44,826 bases of DNA from DASUKM01 sp036278735 (GCA_036278735.1 DASUKM010000051.1:1-44826), one strand, 5' to 3'; shown: positions 24,247-32,656, numbered from the stretch's first letter. Notes: generated from the sequence alone by a model not told the origin. Numbers and translations: made by a program.

Positions 24247-25413
24247 GTGCCGGAAGAGACGCTCGATCACGTGCAGCCCCTGACCGTCCTCAGCGAGGAC
24301 GAGACCATCTTCCGCGACAGCGTCCGGCGGTTCGCCGACGCACAGGTGCGGCCGCTCGTCCGCGAGATGGACGAGCACGCCAAGATTCCGCGGTCCCTCA
24401 TCGACCAGCTCTTCGATCTCGGCGTGATGGCGATCGAGATCCCGGAGAGCTACGGCGGCGCCGGCGGCACCTTCTTTCACGCCGTCCTCGCGGTCGAGGA
24501 GCTGTCGCGCGTCGATCCCTCGATTGGCGTCCTCGTCGACGTCCAGAACACGCTCGTCGTCAACGCCGTCATGCGCTGGGGCGGCGAGGATCTGAAGCGC
24601 CGCTGCCTCACCAGACTCGCCTCCGGTACCATCGGGGCCTACGCCTTGTCGGAAGCGGGCTCCGGCAGCGACGCGTTCGCGCTGGCCACGCGCGCGCGCG
24701 AGGACGGCGACGCGTACGTGCTGACCGGCCGCAAGCTGTGGATCACCAACGGCAACGAGGCCGATCTGTTCATCGTCTTCGCGACGCTCGATCCCGCGGC
24801 GGGCTACAAGGGCATCACCGCGTTCATCGTCGAGCGCGGGACCGCGGGCTTCACCGTCGGCAAGAAGGAAGACAAGCTGGGGATTCGCGCCAGCAGCACG
24901 TGCGAGCTGATCCTCGAAGACTGCCGCGTCCCGAGGGGGAACATGCTCGGCGAGGCGGGCAAGGGCTACAAGACCGCCATCGAGACGCTCAACGAAGGGC
25001 GGATCGGCATCGGCGCGCAGATGATCGGGCTCGCGCGCGGCGCGCTCGACCATGCGATCGCGTACACGAGGGAGCGGAAGCAGTTCGGGAAGCGAATCGC
25101 GGACTTCCAGGCCGTCCAGCACCAGCTCGCGCGGGCGGCCGTCGACGTCGAAGCGGCAAGGCTGACGGTCTATAACGCCGCCCGGCTGCGCGACGCCGGC
25201 AAGCCGTTCCTCACCGAAGCGGCGATCTGCAAGATTTTCTCGTCGGAAGTGGCCGAGCGCGTGTCCTCGACGGCCGTCAACCTGTTCGGCGGCAACGGAT
25301 TCGTGAAGGAATATCCGGTCGAAAAGCTGTTCCGCGACGCCAAGATCGGCCAGATCTACGAAGGCACGTCGAACCTCCAGCTCCAGACGATCGCCAAGCA
25401 GATCCTCGGCTGA
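24247..25413 (+). CDS. Acyl-CoA dehydrogenase (short/branched-chain type)
   Basis: A 388-residue FAD enzyme that makes 2,3-enoyl-CoA and passes electrons to ETF. Visible are ALSEAGSGSDAFAL (FAD and substrate loop), KLWITNGNEADLFIVFA, KLGIRASSTCEL, RKQFGKRIADFQAVQHQLA, LFGGNGFVKEYPVEKLFRDAK and QIYEGTSN. Glu372 in YEGT is the catalytic base. The sequence is of the short-chain or 2-methyl-branched acyl type. A GTG start is used because of the strong AAGGAG in front of it. It is divergent from the VWFA gene. A stem-loop lies downstream. It fits, with the mutase genes, isoleucine or valine breakdown. Confidence 0.95.
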   Translation: MPEETLDHVQPLTVLSEDETIFRDSVRRFADAQVRPLVREMDEHAKIPRSLIDQLFDLGVMAIEIPESYGGAGGTFFHAVLAVEELSRVDPSIGVLVDVQNTLVVNAVMRWGGEDLKRRCLTRLASGTIGAYALSEAGSGSDAFALATRAREDGDAYVLTGRKLWITNGNEADLFIVFATLDPAAGYKGITAFIVERGTAGFTVGKKEDKLGIRASSTCELILEDCRVPRGNMLGEAGKGYKTAIETLNEGRIGIGAQMIGLARGALDHAIAYTRERKQFGKRIADFQAVQHQLARAAVDVEAARLTVYNAARLRDAGKPFLTEAAICKIFSSEVAERVSSTAVNLFGGNGFVKEYPVEKLFRDAKIGQIYEGTSNLQLQTIAKQILG

Positions 25414-25429
25414 GCCGGGCGCCCGCGTG

Positions 25430-25451
25430 GCGTCCCTGAGCGGCGGGACGC
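25430..25451. terminator. Stem-loop between convergent genes
   Basis: GCGTCCC (25430-25436) pairs perfectly with GGGACGC (25445-25451) around an 8-base loop. It follows the acyl-CoA dehydrogenase stop by 16 bases and precedes the end of the PRC-barrel gene on the other strand. No U-run is present. Confidence 0.4.
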
Positions 25452-25473
25452 GCACGGGGGCGCACGGGTCGCG

Positions 25474-26235
25474 TCAGCGCTCGTCGTCGGGGCGCGCCGG
25501 CGGCGCATCGCGCTCGGCCGATTCGCGCCGTTCGTTTTCCGTTTCGGCAAGATCGCCGATGTAGGTGCGTTCCCCACCCGTTTCGATCCCGACCACATCG
25601 CCCGGTTGCGCGCGGCCGTCGAAGTGCGGGCTGACGTCGCCGGCACTTCGCTCGTGCGCCGTGACGCGCTCCGCCTCGGGGCGCGCGATGGTGGTGGCGG
25701 GCGGGGAGACGGGCCGATCCGGCGCCGCCCGCCAGCCGCGGCTCCCTGTCGCCCGCGTGCGATCGGCGCGGACCTTCTCCGACGGCCACCACGTGGGTTG
25801 CACGTAGTGGCGATGGCTGTCGTAGCCCCAGCCCGTCGCCGGCTGACCCTCGTCCGGACAGCAGGCGGCGCTGGTCCGCCGTTCGAACTCCCGCAGCTCC
25901 TCGTCGGAGAGCGTGCCGAAGCGATCGCCGTCGAAGTCCGGGAAGTGCCTCACGGCATCCTTGGAGAGGTCGACGTCCAGTTCCTTCTTCTCCGCGTCGA
26001 TGCGGTTGATGTGGCCGATCGGCAGCAGGAACTGGCGCGAGTGAAACCAGCCGCCCGAATCGACCACCGCGTAGTACAACCGCCCCGACTCGCCGTCGAC
26101 GATGAAGCCGTCGAGGTCGCCGAGCTTGTCGTGTTCCCATCCACGCACGTCGAGGCCGTCGAAGTCGATCGTCGAATCGTCGACGTCCTTCGCGTCCAGG
26201 TATCGCAGGTGTGAACTGTAGGATGTGTCCGTCAT
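25474..26235 (-). CDS. PRC-barrel domain protein
   Basis: A 253-residue soluble protein with PRC-barrel features in the first 90 residues: GWEHDKLGDLDGFIVDGESG, then RLYYAVVDSGGWFHSRQFLL and the acidic strand RIDAEKKELDVDLSKD. PRC barrels occur in photosynthetic reaction centre H subunits, RimM and many stress-linked small proteins. The remainder is acidic, ordered up to about residue 140 (CCPDEGQPATGWGYD) and disordered at the end. The ATG at 26235 has GGAGGT upstream, a good Shine-Dalgarno. No membrane segment is seen. Its cellular role is unknown. It faces the acyl-CoA dehydrogenase gene tail to tail and is followed, on the same strand, by nothing coding for 60 bases. Confidence 0.8.
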   Translation of the reverse strand: MTDTSYSSHLRYLDAKDVDDSTIDFDGLDVRGWEHDKLGDLDGFIVDGESGRLYYAVVDSGGWFHSRQFLLPIGHINRIDAEKKELDVDLSKDAVRHFPDFDGDRFGTLSDEELREFERRTSAACCPDEGQPATGWGYDSHRHYVQPTWWPSEKVRADRTRATGSRGWRAAPDRPVSPPATTIARPEAERVTAHERSAGDVSPHFDGRAQPGDVVGIETGGERTYIGDLAETENERRESAERDAPPARPDDER

Positions 26236-26283
26236 GTCACCTCCAGACTGCCGGAGGTGACGCAAGAAGCGAGCCGCCCCGCT

Positions 26284-27426
26284 TCACCAGTTGAGCACGT
26301 GTTCGGCAATCACCATCCGCTGCACTTCGGACGTGCCCTGATAGATCTGGGTCGCGCGCGCGTCGCGAAACAGCCGCTCGACGACCGAGCCGCGGCGATA
26401 GCCGTGCGAGGCGAGGATCTGCATGGCGCGATCGGCGGCGTGGTGTGCCGCCTCCGACGCGCTCAGCTTGGCCATGGCGGCCTCCAGCGTCGCGCGCGGC
26501 TGCCGGCCGCGCGCGTCCGCCGCTTCGAACATCAGCAGCCGCGCCGCGTCCAGTTCGGTGGCGGTGTCGGCCAGCATCCACTGGATCGCTTCGTAATTCG
26601 CGATCGGCTGCCCGAACTGCTCGTGCTGCTTCGCATAGGCGACCGCCTCGTCGAGGGCGGCCTGTCCGACGCCGAGCGCCTGAGCGGCAATCGCGACGCG
26701 GCCGCCGTCGAGCGCCCACATGGCGATCGGAAAGCCGTCGGCAGGCCCGCCGACCAGCGCGTTCGCGCTGACGCGCGCATCGACCAATTCGAGGTCCATA
26801 CAGCCGAGTCCGCGCACCCCGAGCGAATCGGGGCTCGGGGTGCGCCGCACCCCGGGCGTGTCGAGCGGCACGAGGAACGCGCCGATGCCGCGGCCGCGGG
26901 TCGCGGGCTGGGTCGCCGCGAAAATGATCGCGACGTCGGCCGCTTCGGCATTCGCGACCCACACCTTGCGGCCGTTCAGCGTGTAGCCCTGTTCGTCCAG
27001 GTGCGCAATCGTCTGCTGATTGGCGGCGTCGGAGCCCGCGTGCTCTTCCGACAAGGCGAACGCGCCCAGCGCGTCGCCCGACGCGAGCCGTCTCAGCCAT
27101 GTCTGCTTCTGCGCGTCCGACCCGAACCGCGCCAGCGGTTCGGCGACCAGCGAATTGTTCACGCTGGCAATGACCGACACGACGGCACTGGCGTGCGACA
27201 GCGCCTCGAGCGCGACGGCGTAGCTGACGTAGTCGCGTCCTCCCCCGCCCCACTCACGCGGAACCGTGATGCCCAGCAGGCCGCGCGCGGCGAGCGCGCG
27301 CACGAGATCCCTCGGGAACCGGCCGCTCTCATCGATGGCCGCCGCCGCGGGCGCCACCTGCTGCCGCGCAAACGCGGTCACGTCGTCCCGATACGCCTGT
27401 TGCTCGTCGGTGAGGTCGAGAATCAT
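26284..27426 (-). CDS. Acyl-CoA dehydrogenase-like protein with altered catalytic residue
   Basis: A 380-residue protein with the complete acyl-CoA dehydrogenase fold. ALSEEHAGSDAANQ, KVWVANAEAADVAIIFA, SLGVRGLGCMDLEL, EQFGQPIANYEAIQWMLAD, VERLFRDARATQIYQGTSE and a typical C-terminal arm are present. The usual catalytic base, Glu in YEGT, is Gln363 here (CAG codon). The alternative base position of isovaleryl- and long-chain enzymes, just before Arg243, is Gly242. It may be inactive, use a different residue, or have another activity such as a nitroalkane-oxidase-like reaction. It starts with ATG at 27426, which overlaps the stop of a small upstream reading frame. The neighbouring acyl-CoA dehydrogenase has the normal Glu. 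Confidence 0.85.
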   Translation of the reverse strand: MILDLTDEQQAYRDDVTAFARQQVAPAAAAIDESGRFPRDLVRALAARGLLGITVPREWGGGGRDYVSYAVALEALSHASAVVSVIASVNNSLVAEPLARFGSDAQKQTWLRRLASGDALGAFALSEEHAGSDAANQQTIAHLDEQGYTLNGRKVWVANAEAADVAIIFAATQPATRGRGIGAFLVPLDTPGVRRTPSPDSLGVRGLGCMDLELVDARVSANALVGGPADGFPIAMWALDGGRVAIAAQALGVGQAALDEAVAYAKQHEQFGQPIANYEAIQWMLADTATELDAARLLMFEAADARGRQPRATLEAAMAKLSASEAAHHAADRAMQILASHGYRRGSVVERLFRDARATQIYQGTSEVQRMVIAEHVLNW

Positions 27427-27656
27427 GGCCGCTTCGATCCGGAACGCGGAATCTGTTGCTCCTCGAGCGTGGAAATCGCGGCAAGGCCGGAAAAGTCACG
27501 CGGAGCGTTTCGTCCAGCAACGCCGCACTCAACACAGGACTTGTGCGCCGCATGTGCATAGAGTGCCACGGATTCGCTCGAAGGGAGCTGATCTTGCGGC
27601 CGTGGACGACCGGCAACACCACATTCTGAGGCGCTGCCCTCGCCGCGACCATTCAA
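27423..27656 (-). CDS. Possible small protein of about 77 residues upstream of the acyl-CoA dehydrogenase
   Basis: This frame fills most of the gap between the cytochrome-like gene and the acyl-CoA dehydrogenase. It could start at the TTG at 27656. It overlaps the dehydrogenase start as ATGA. It contains the motif ECGVAGR twice, 32 codons apart. The two 21-base copies differ at six positions and all six are third codon positions. That synonymous pattern argues for real coding in this frame. The surrounding sequence is Cys-, His- and Arg-containing and unlike any family I know. There is no Shine-Dalgarno, so confidence is low; the alternative is that this is untranslated leader. Confidence 0.25.
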   Translation of the reverse strand: MNGRGEGSASECGVAGRPRPQDQLPSSESVALYAHAAHKSCVECGVAGRNAPRDFSGLAAISTLEEQQIPRSGSKRP

Positions 27657-27675
27657 CCCGGGCGCCGACCCGCGA

Positions 27676-29682
27676 TCAGCGCGAGCCGAGCGCCTCCTCC
27701 AGAAAGGCGACGACCGTCCCCGAAATGCGGAAACCGCCGGCGCGCAGCGACTGAAGCCTGTCCTGGTACTGATACGGCCCGTTCGCGAAGTCATGCTGGT
27801 GAAGCGCCAGCAGAACGCGGTCGCCGCGCTTGCCCATGCGGACCTGCGCTGGCGACTGATTCTCGAGCAGCAGCCGGACCTCGCCGGGACCGCCGGCCCT
27901 GGGCAGCCGCGTGTCTCCCGCGCGCCGTGTGAAGTCCGCGAGATCGACGAGATCCGGCGGCGGCGTCGCCGAGCGCCAGAGTGTCGCAGGCATGCTCTCC
28001 AGGCCGGTGATCGTGACGTGCATCTTCGTCGACTGGCCGCGCAGCAGGCTGGTGTCGTCGGCGCTCATCTGCAGACCCACGACATACATCGACAGCGTGA
28101 TGGTCGGCTGGCCAGGGGACGCTGCGAACACGACGCGGTGCGGTCCCGGCACGAGCGTGTCGGGAACATCCCAGAACACGGCGCCCGCTGTTGCCGCGAC
28201 AATCGTGGCAGGCGTCTCGTCGACCGTGATGCGCATACGGGTAATGTCGGCGCCGATCTGCTCGTTCTGGTCGTGGATCACCTGGACGCCGCCGGCCGAG
28301 GCGACGAGCGGCATGGTGCAAGCGGGCGGTCGGGAACCGGAAACTTTGGGATTGGCCGCGGCCGGCATCACGGGCAGCGAGACCCGGGCGATCGGCGCTG
28401 CCGCCCGCGCATCGGCGAAGACGGTCATCGCGAGCGGCGTCCCACCGGACGGTCTCATGGTGAGGGGTCCATCGACGGGCTGCCGCCGGCCATCGCCGAA
28501 ATCGACGACCTCACCCGCCGGGGCCCCTCCGGGCAGGAGCACGACCTGGAGCCCGGGAACCGCCCTGTACTTATCCGGGTTGACGATCCCGAGACCCGAA
28601 ACGACTCCGCGGTCCCGAGCCTGTTTCGGCAGCACGATCGCGCTGATCGTCTTGATGGGTGCCGCCGGAGGGGACGGCGCGACGCCTTCGGCGGCCGGAC
28701 GCGACGGGGCGGCACCGCCCGACGTACTCGCGCCGCCAGGTGTTGCGGGAGCCGCGGGCGTCGCATCGCTTGTCGAACCCGGCGTCCCGGTTGCCGCGGG
28801 CGGCGCCGGGACGGCAGCCGCCGGGGTGGTCGGCGAGGGCGCTGCAGGCGCAGGGGGCCCCGCGGGGTTCAGCGGTGCCGCCGGCGTCGGCTTCACCCAC
28901 GGAAACGGAGTGGTGCTCTGCGGGAAACTGTCGAGGTTCTCGGTGTGGCACACCATGCAGCCCTGCCCGGAGGAAATTCCCGGCGTGACCGGTTGATCCT
29001 TCTTGTCTTCCTCGCCCGGAAAATTCGAGACCTTCGCGAGATCCAGCGGCACTTCCTGGAGCAGCCGGCCGTCGGCCCCAACGGCATAGGCGGCGAGCAG
29101 CTTCGGGTCGGTGCCGAGGGCCGTGTTGGCGACGTCCCGGGGCCCGAACAGAAACAGCTCCGTCGCGCAGATCACCTCGTCGGTACCGTCCGGCCGCTTT
29201 TTCGTGATGCGGTCATAGCTGAAGAGGACGAAGTAGTCCGCAGAAATCAGTTCCTCGAAATTCGCGTGCGGATTCTGCCTGTACACCCTGATGAAGTAGC
29301 CGAACGTCGAACGGGATCCCGCGCGATTGAGCACCTGCGAGCTGCCCTTTTTGACGTGCTCCAGAAAGCCCTCGTGGCCGCGCAACGCTTCCGGATCGGT
29401 GCGGCACGGTTCAATCCCGGCGCGCTCGAAGATGGCGTCGAAAATGTTTCGCCCGTCAACATCAGTGTAAGTACCTGGCGTCGGATCCCCCTGCTTCGTC
29501 ATCGGGGCAATCCGAATCGGGTAGCCATCCTTCGGCTCCAACCGCGCACGCAGTTCGCGGTTGATCCCGCCGCTCTCGGCGGCCTCCTGGCCGCTCCTCG
29601 CCGTGGCTCCGATGCTCGCGGCGAGCGTCGCCGCCAGGGCCGTCATCAACGCGAGCGAAAGGCGATCGATCGGGACACGCAT
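27676..29682 (-). CDS. Exported monoheme cytochrome c-like protein with Pro/Ala-rich linker
   Basis: A 668-residue protein. The ATG at 29682 is chosen for a strong GAGGAGG just upstream. A signal peptide ends near residue 28. The N-terminal part (about 40-240) is unlike any domain I can name. A single heme-attachment motif, CMVCH at 242-246, follows GQG. Next come about 90 residues of Pro/Ala/Thr/Gly linker (255-345), and after it a beta-rich region with a second domain to the end. Only one heme site exists, and no Met ligand is obvious. It may be a periplasmic or secreted redox or hydrolytic enzyme with a cytochrome module. No cytochrome maturation genes are nearby. Function is not known. 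Confidence 0.7.
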   Translation of the reverse strand: MRVPIDRLSLALMTALAATLAASIGATARSGQEAAESGGINRELRARLEPKDGYPIRIAPMTKQGDPTPGTYTDVDGRNIFDAIFERAGIEPCRTDPEALRGHEGFLEHVKKGSSQVLNRAGSRSTFGYFIRVYRQNPHANFEELISADYFVLFSYDRITKKRPDGTDEVICATELFLFGPRDVANTALGTDPKLLAAYAVGADGRLLQEVPLDLAKVSNFPGEEDKKDQPVTPGISSGQGCMVCHTENLDSFPQSTTPFPWVKPTPAAPLNPAGPPAPAAPSPTTPAAAVPAPPAATGTPGSTSDATPAAPATPGGASTSGGAAPSRPAAEGVAPSPPAAPIKTISAIVLPKQARDRGVVSGLGIVNPDKYRAVPGLQVVLLPGGAPAGEVVDFGDGRRQPVDGPLTMRPSGGTPLAMTVFADARAAAPIARVSLPVMPAAANPKVSGSRPPACTMPLVASAGGVQVIHDQNEQIGADITRMRITVDETPATIVAATAGAVFWDVPDTLVPGPHRVVFAASPGQPTITLSMYVVGLQMSADDTSLLRGQSTKMHVTITGLESMPATLWRSATPPPDLVDLADFTRRAGDTRLPRAGGPGEVRLLLENQSPAQVRMGKRGDRVLLALHQHDFANGPYQYQDRLQSLRAGGFRISGTVVAFLEEALGSR

Positions 29683-29719
29683 ACGGCCTCCTCGAACGTG
29701 TTCGCGCGGCACGCGCCGC

Positions 29720-30214
29720 TCAAGCCGGCGCTGCCAGCCGCTCGAATTCGGGGCGCAGCTTTTCGGCGACCTGTGGCAGCTCCTCGGGGAGCACCCGCGT
29801 GCGTCCGACGACCGTCATGAAGTTCGTGTCGCCGTTCCAGCGCGGCACCACGTGGACGTGCAGGTGGTCGAGCACGCCGGCCCCCGCCGGCCGGCCGAGA
29901 TTGACGCCCATGTTCATGCCTTGCGGCTCGAACACCTGCGTCAGCACAATCTCGGCGCGCCGCGTCAGCTCGATCAGTTCGGCCAGTTCCTCGGGAGTGG
30001 CAGCCGCGAGGCTCGCGATGTGCCGGTTGGGCACGATCATCAAGTGGCCGCTGTTGTAGGGGAAGAGATTGAGGATGACGAAGCAGGTCTGCCCGCGAAA
30101 CAGGACGAGCGGTGCCGCGTCCGGATCCGCCAGCGCCTGACAGAACACGCATCCGTCCGGGGACTTCGCCCCGACGATGTAGGCGAGCCGCCAGGGACTC
30201 CAGAGGTGCTCCAT
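29720..30214 (-). CDS. HIT-family nucleotide hydrolase/phosphorylase
   Basis: A 164-residue HIT protein. The histidine triad is HLHVHVV with His117, His119 and His121. The cysteine pair at 22 and 25 (CVFC) and WSPWRLAYI at the N-terminus are seen in the Ap4A phosphorylase-like subgroup of actinobacteria and Acidobacteriota. The fold (LFPYNSGHLMIVPNRH) is complete. Such enzymes split dinucleoside polyphosphates or AMP-linked substrates. The exact substrate is uncertain. It lies between the cytochrome-like gene and the HU/IHF gene, all on the minus strand, with 95 bases to the latter. Confidence 0.93.
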   Translation of the reverse strand: MEHLWSPWRLAYIVGAKSPDGCVFCQALADPDAAPLVLFRGQTCFVILNLFPYNSGHLMIVPNRHIASLAAATPEELAELIELTRRAEIVLTQVFEPQGMNMGVNLGRPAGAGVLDHLHVHVVPRWNGDTNFMTVVGRTRVLPEELPQVAEKLRPEFERLAAPA

Positions 30215-30310
30215 CGATCAATCGGGGCGAATCAATGCGGGAGGCCGGCGGCGGGTCGGCGCGGCGGCCGGCGCCCGGCACGCGCGCCGGCGATGGACAT
30301 CCGCACGGCG
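30215..30310. other. Short GC-rich gap, nothing recognised
   Basis: These 96 bases between the HIT and HU/IHF genes are very GC-rich with several self-complementary CGCCGGCG stretches, which could form a terminator-like structure for the HU/IHF gene. No reading frame or array repeats are seen. Confidence 0.4.
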
Positions 30311-30676
30311 TCAGACGCCGGCGAGATCCGACCCGGCACCGCTGACCGATGGCGGCAACGCAGGCCCGGCGGCGGCGGCTTCGGACTCCCGGTTGATCAA
30401 CTCTTTCAACTCCTTGCCCGGCTTGAAGTAGGGGACCTTCTTCGGCGGAACGTCCACCTTGTCGCCGGTCTTCGGATTGCGTCCCTTGCGCGGTTCGCGC
30501 CGGCGCAGCCGGAAGCTCCCGAATCCGCGCAGCTCGATCTTCTCGCCCCGATGCAGCGCATCGATGATGCTCTTGAAGACCGTGTCGACGATGACCTCCG
30601 AGTGCTTCTTGGTCAGATCGGAGACGCGCGAGACTTCCTCGACGAGTTCCGCTTTCGTCATGCTGCCGATATTCAT
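30311..30676 (-). CDS. HU/IHF family DNA-bending protein
   Basis: A 121-residue member of the HU/IHF family. The fold begins at MTKAELVEEVSRVSD. GFGSFRLRRREPRKGRNPKT contains the DNA-intercalating Pro in RNPKTG at 66-71, and FKPGKELKELIN closes the domain at 84-95. The last 25 residues are a short Ala/Pro/Ser-rich tail absent from typical HU. The Arg-rich beta-arm and the RNPKTG form look like IHF rather than HU, so it may be the IHF beta-like single subunit found in many Acidobacteriota. It follows ribosomal protein S1 (rpsA) on the same strand, as ihfB does in proteobacteria. A repeat-made hairpin separates the two genes. Confidence 0.92.
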   Translation of the reverse strand: MNIGSMTKAELVEEVSRVSDLTKKHSEVIVDTVFKSIIDALHRGEKIELRGFGSFRLRRREPRKGRNPKTGDKVDVPPKKVPYFKPGKELKELINRESEAAAAGPALPPSVSGAGSDLAGV

Positions 30677-30690
30677 GGTGGCTCCCTTTG

Positions 30691-30771
30691 TCAGCTACCA
30701 GCTGCCAGCCTCCAGCTTTCAAGGAAGCCCGTCCTCCTCTTGAAGCTGGGAGCTGGGAGCTGGAGGCTGTT
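30691..30771. repeat. Inverted heptad arrays between rpsA and the HU/IHF gene
   Basis: On the minus strand, beginning about nine bases after the rpsA stop, units CTCCAGC and TCCCAGC run, then a short loop (around 30724-30738). Units AGCTGGA, GGCTGGC and AGCTGGT then lead to the HU/IHF start. The two arms are complementary (for example CTTGAAGCTG against CAGCTTTCAAG), giving a long hairpin in the mRNA. It could act as an attenuator or processing site between two highly expressed genes. Confidence 0.85.
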
Positions 30772-30778
30772 GGCCTCT

Positions 30779-32548
30779 TTACTGCTGATGCTTGAAGTGA
30801 TCGCCGAGCGTCACTTCGGGCCGGCCCGTCGTCTCGGTATACGCCTCCCAGTCGGCGCGGAATTCGTCGTTCTTCAGCGCCCGGATGCTCAGGCCGATCT
30901 TCCGTTCACCCGGAATCAGCTTGATGATCTTCATCTGATAGGTCTCGCCGACCTGCAGATCCAGCTTGTCTTCTTTTCCCTTGTGCTGCGAGTCGTCGAA
31001 CTCCGACACGTGGATCAGCCCTTCGATCCCTTCGGCCAGTTCGACGAACGCGCCGAAGTTGGTCATCCGGACCACCTTCCCGTCGACGACGTCCCCCACG
31101 TGGTGCTGGCTGAAGAACTCGTCCCAGATGTCGGTCTGGAGCTGCTTGAGGCCCAGCGAGAGCCGCTGGTTCTCGGCGTCGATGTTCAGCACCATCGCCT
31201 CGACGGTGTCCCCCTTCTTGAGGACCTCCGACGGGTGCTTCAGCCGCTTGCTCCACGACATGTCCGAGATGTGGATCAGGCCGTCGATCCCCTCCTCGAC
31301 CTCGACGAACGCGCCGAACTCGGTGAGGTTGCGGACCTTGCCGGTGATCGTGGTGCCGATCGGATACTTCTCCGCCAGCTCGTGCCACGGATTGCTCTCG
31401 ACCTGCTTGAGGCCGAGCGAGATGCGTCGCGCCCCCGGATCCACGCCGAGCACCATCGTCTCGACCGTGTCGCCGACGTTGAGGATCTTCGAGGGGTGCT
31501 TGACGCGCTTGCTCCACGACATTTCGCTGACGTGAATCAGCCCCTCGACGCCCGGCTCCAGTTCGACGAAGGCGCCGTAGTCGGTCAGGCTCACGACCTT
31601 CCCCGTCAGGCGCGCGCCGACCGGGTACCGATCGATCACGTTCGACCAGGGGTCGTTCATCAACTGCTTGTGCCCGAGCGAGACGCGTTCGGTCGCCGGA
31701 TCGTACTTGAGCACGATCACGTCGATGTCCTGGTTCACCTGGAACAGCTCGGAGGGATGCGAGACGCGGCCCCACGACATGTCGGTGATGTGCAGCAGGC
31801 CGTCGATGCCCCCCAGATCGATGAACGCGCCGTAGTCGGTGATGTTCTTGACGACGCCGCGGAGGACCTTGCCTTCGGCGAGCGTGTCGAGCGTGTGCTT
31901 CTTCTTCTCGGCGTTCTCCTCTTCGAGGAGGACCTTGCGCGAGAGCACGATGTTGCCGCGCTTCTTGTTGACCTTGATGACGCGCATCCGCAGTTCCTGG
32001 CCGCGCAGCGCGTCGAGGTTGCGGACGGGACGGACGTCGATCTGCGACCCGGGCAGGAACGCGCGCACGCCGATGTCGACGGCGAGCCCCCCCTTGATCC
32101 GCTCGATGACGCGGCCGATGACGACCTTCCGGTCGGCGTACGCCTTCTCGACCTCGTCCCAGATCTTCATCTTCTCGGCCTTCTCGCGCGAGAGGACGAC
32201 GTAACCCTCGCGGTCCTCGGTCCGCTCGAGCAGCACGTCGACGATGTCGCCGGGCTGCACGGTGATCTGGCCGTTCTCGTCGACGAATTCGTCGACCGCG
32301 ATGAGCCCCTCGGACTTGTAGCCCACGTCGACGATGACTTCCGACGGCGTGACCTTGAGTACGGTGCCCTTGACGACTTCACCTTCCGCGATGTTGCGGA
32401 AGCTGCTATCGTAAAGGTCCAGGAGGCGTGCGTATTCCTGCGGATCGGCCTGATCGTCCAGCGGGGAGAAACCCGTTGCGGTCCCAGCGGTCCCGGTCGT
32501 CGCACCTCCTTGTGATGGGTTGTTCCTGGAATCGTCTGCTTGCGCCAT
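30779..32548 (-). CDS. rpsA: 30S ribosomal protein S1
   Basis: S1 binds mRNA to the 30S subunit at the platform and helps initiate translation. The 589-residue protein has a disordered Gly/Thr/Ala-rich N-terminus of about 40 residues. It then has six S1 OB-fold repeats, with recurring GKVVSLTDYGAFVELEPGVEG and HVSEMSWSKRVKHPSK elements near 290-430, and a short tail. GEVVKGTVLKVTPSEVIVDV starts the first repeat. A GAGGAGG lies nine bases before the ATG at 32548. A good promoter, TTGACC-18-GATAAT, lies upstream on the minus strand. It is divergent from the H1-like gene. Confidence 0.97.
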   Translation of the reverse strand: MAQADDSRNNPSQGGATTGTAGTATGFSPLDDQADPQEYARLLDLYDSSFRNIAEGEVVKGTVLKVTPSEVIVDVGYKSEGLIAVDEFVDENGQITVQPGDIVDVLLERTEDREGYVVLSREKAEKMKIWDEVEKAYADRKVVIGRVIERIKGGLAVDIGVRAFLPGSQIDVRPVRNLDALRGQELRMRVIKVNKKRGNIVLSRKVLLEEENAEKKKHTLDTLAEGKVLRGVVKNITDYGAFIDLGGIDGLLHITDMSWGRVSHPSELFQVNQDIDVIVLKYDPATERVSLGHKQLMNDPWSNVIDRYPVGARLTGKVVSLTDYGAFVELEPGVEGLIHVSEMSWSKRVKHPSKILNVGDTVETMVLGVDPGARRISLGLKQVESNPWHELAEKYPIGTTITGKVRNLTEFGAFVEVEEGIDGLIHISDMSWSKRLKHPSEVLKKGDTVEAMVLNIDAENQRLSLGLKQLQTDIWDEFFSQHHVGDVVDGKVVRMTNFGAFVELAEGIEGLIHVSEFDDSQHKGKEDKLDLQVGETYQMKIIKLIPGERKIGLSIRALKNDEFRADWEAYTETTGRPEVTLGDHFKHQQ

Positions 32549-32626
32549 GCTGAGCGGGTCCTCCTCGATCGAACTGACCGGATTGCAGCTCCGGCGGGCT
32601 GGATTGTGAATTGCGATAAGCAGTAG

Positions 32627-32656
32627 ATTATCCAGTACTTAGGGGAGCGAGGTCAA
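32627..32656 (-). promoter_or_regulatory. Candidate rpsA promoter
   Basis: On the minus strand, TTGACC (32651-32656) and GATAAT (32627-32632) are separated by 18 bases, five of six consensus bases in each box. Transcription would begin near 32620, giving a leader of about 70 bases containing the GAGGAGG of rpsA. It lies in the 206-base divergent gap. Confidence 0.6.

Noticed and set aside
27550..27625. Plus-strand frame with a CIECH heme-like motif
   Set aside because: It is short, has no signal peptide, and lies antisense to the frame with synonymous repeat differences; a chance match is likely.
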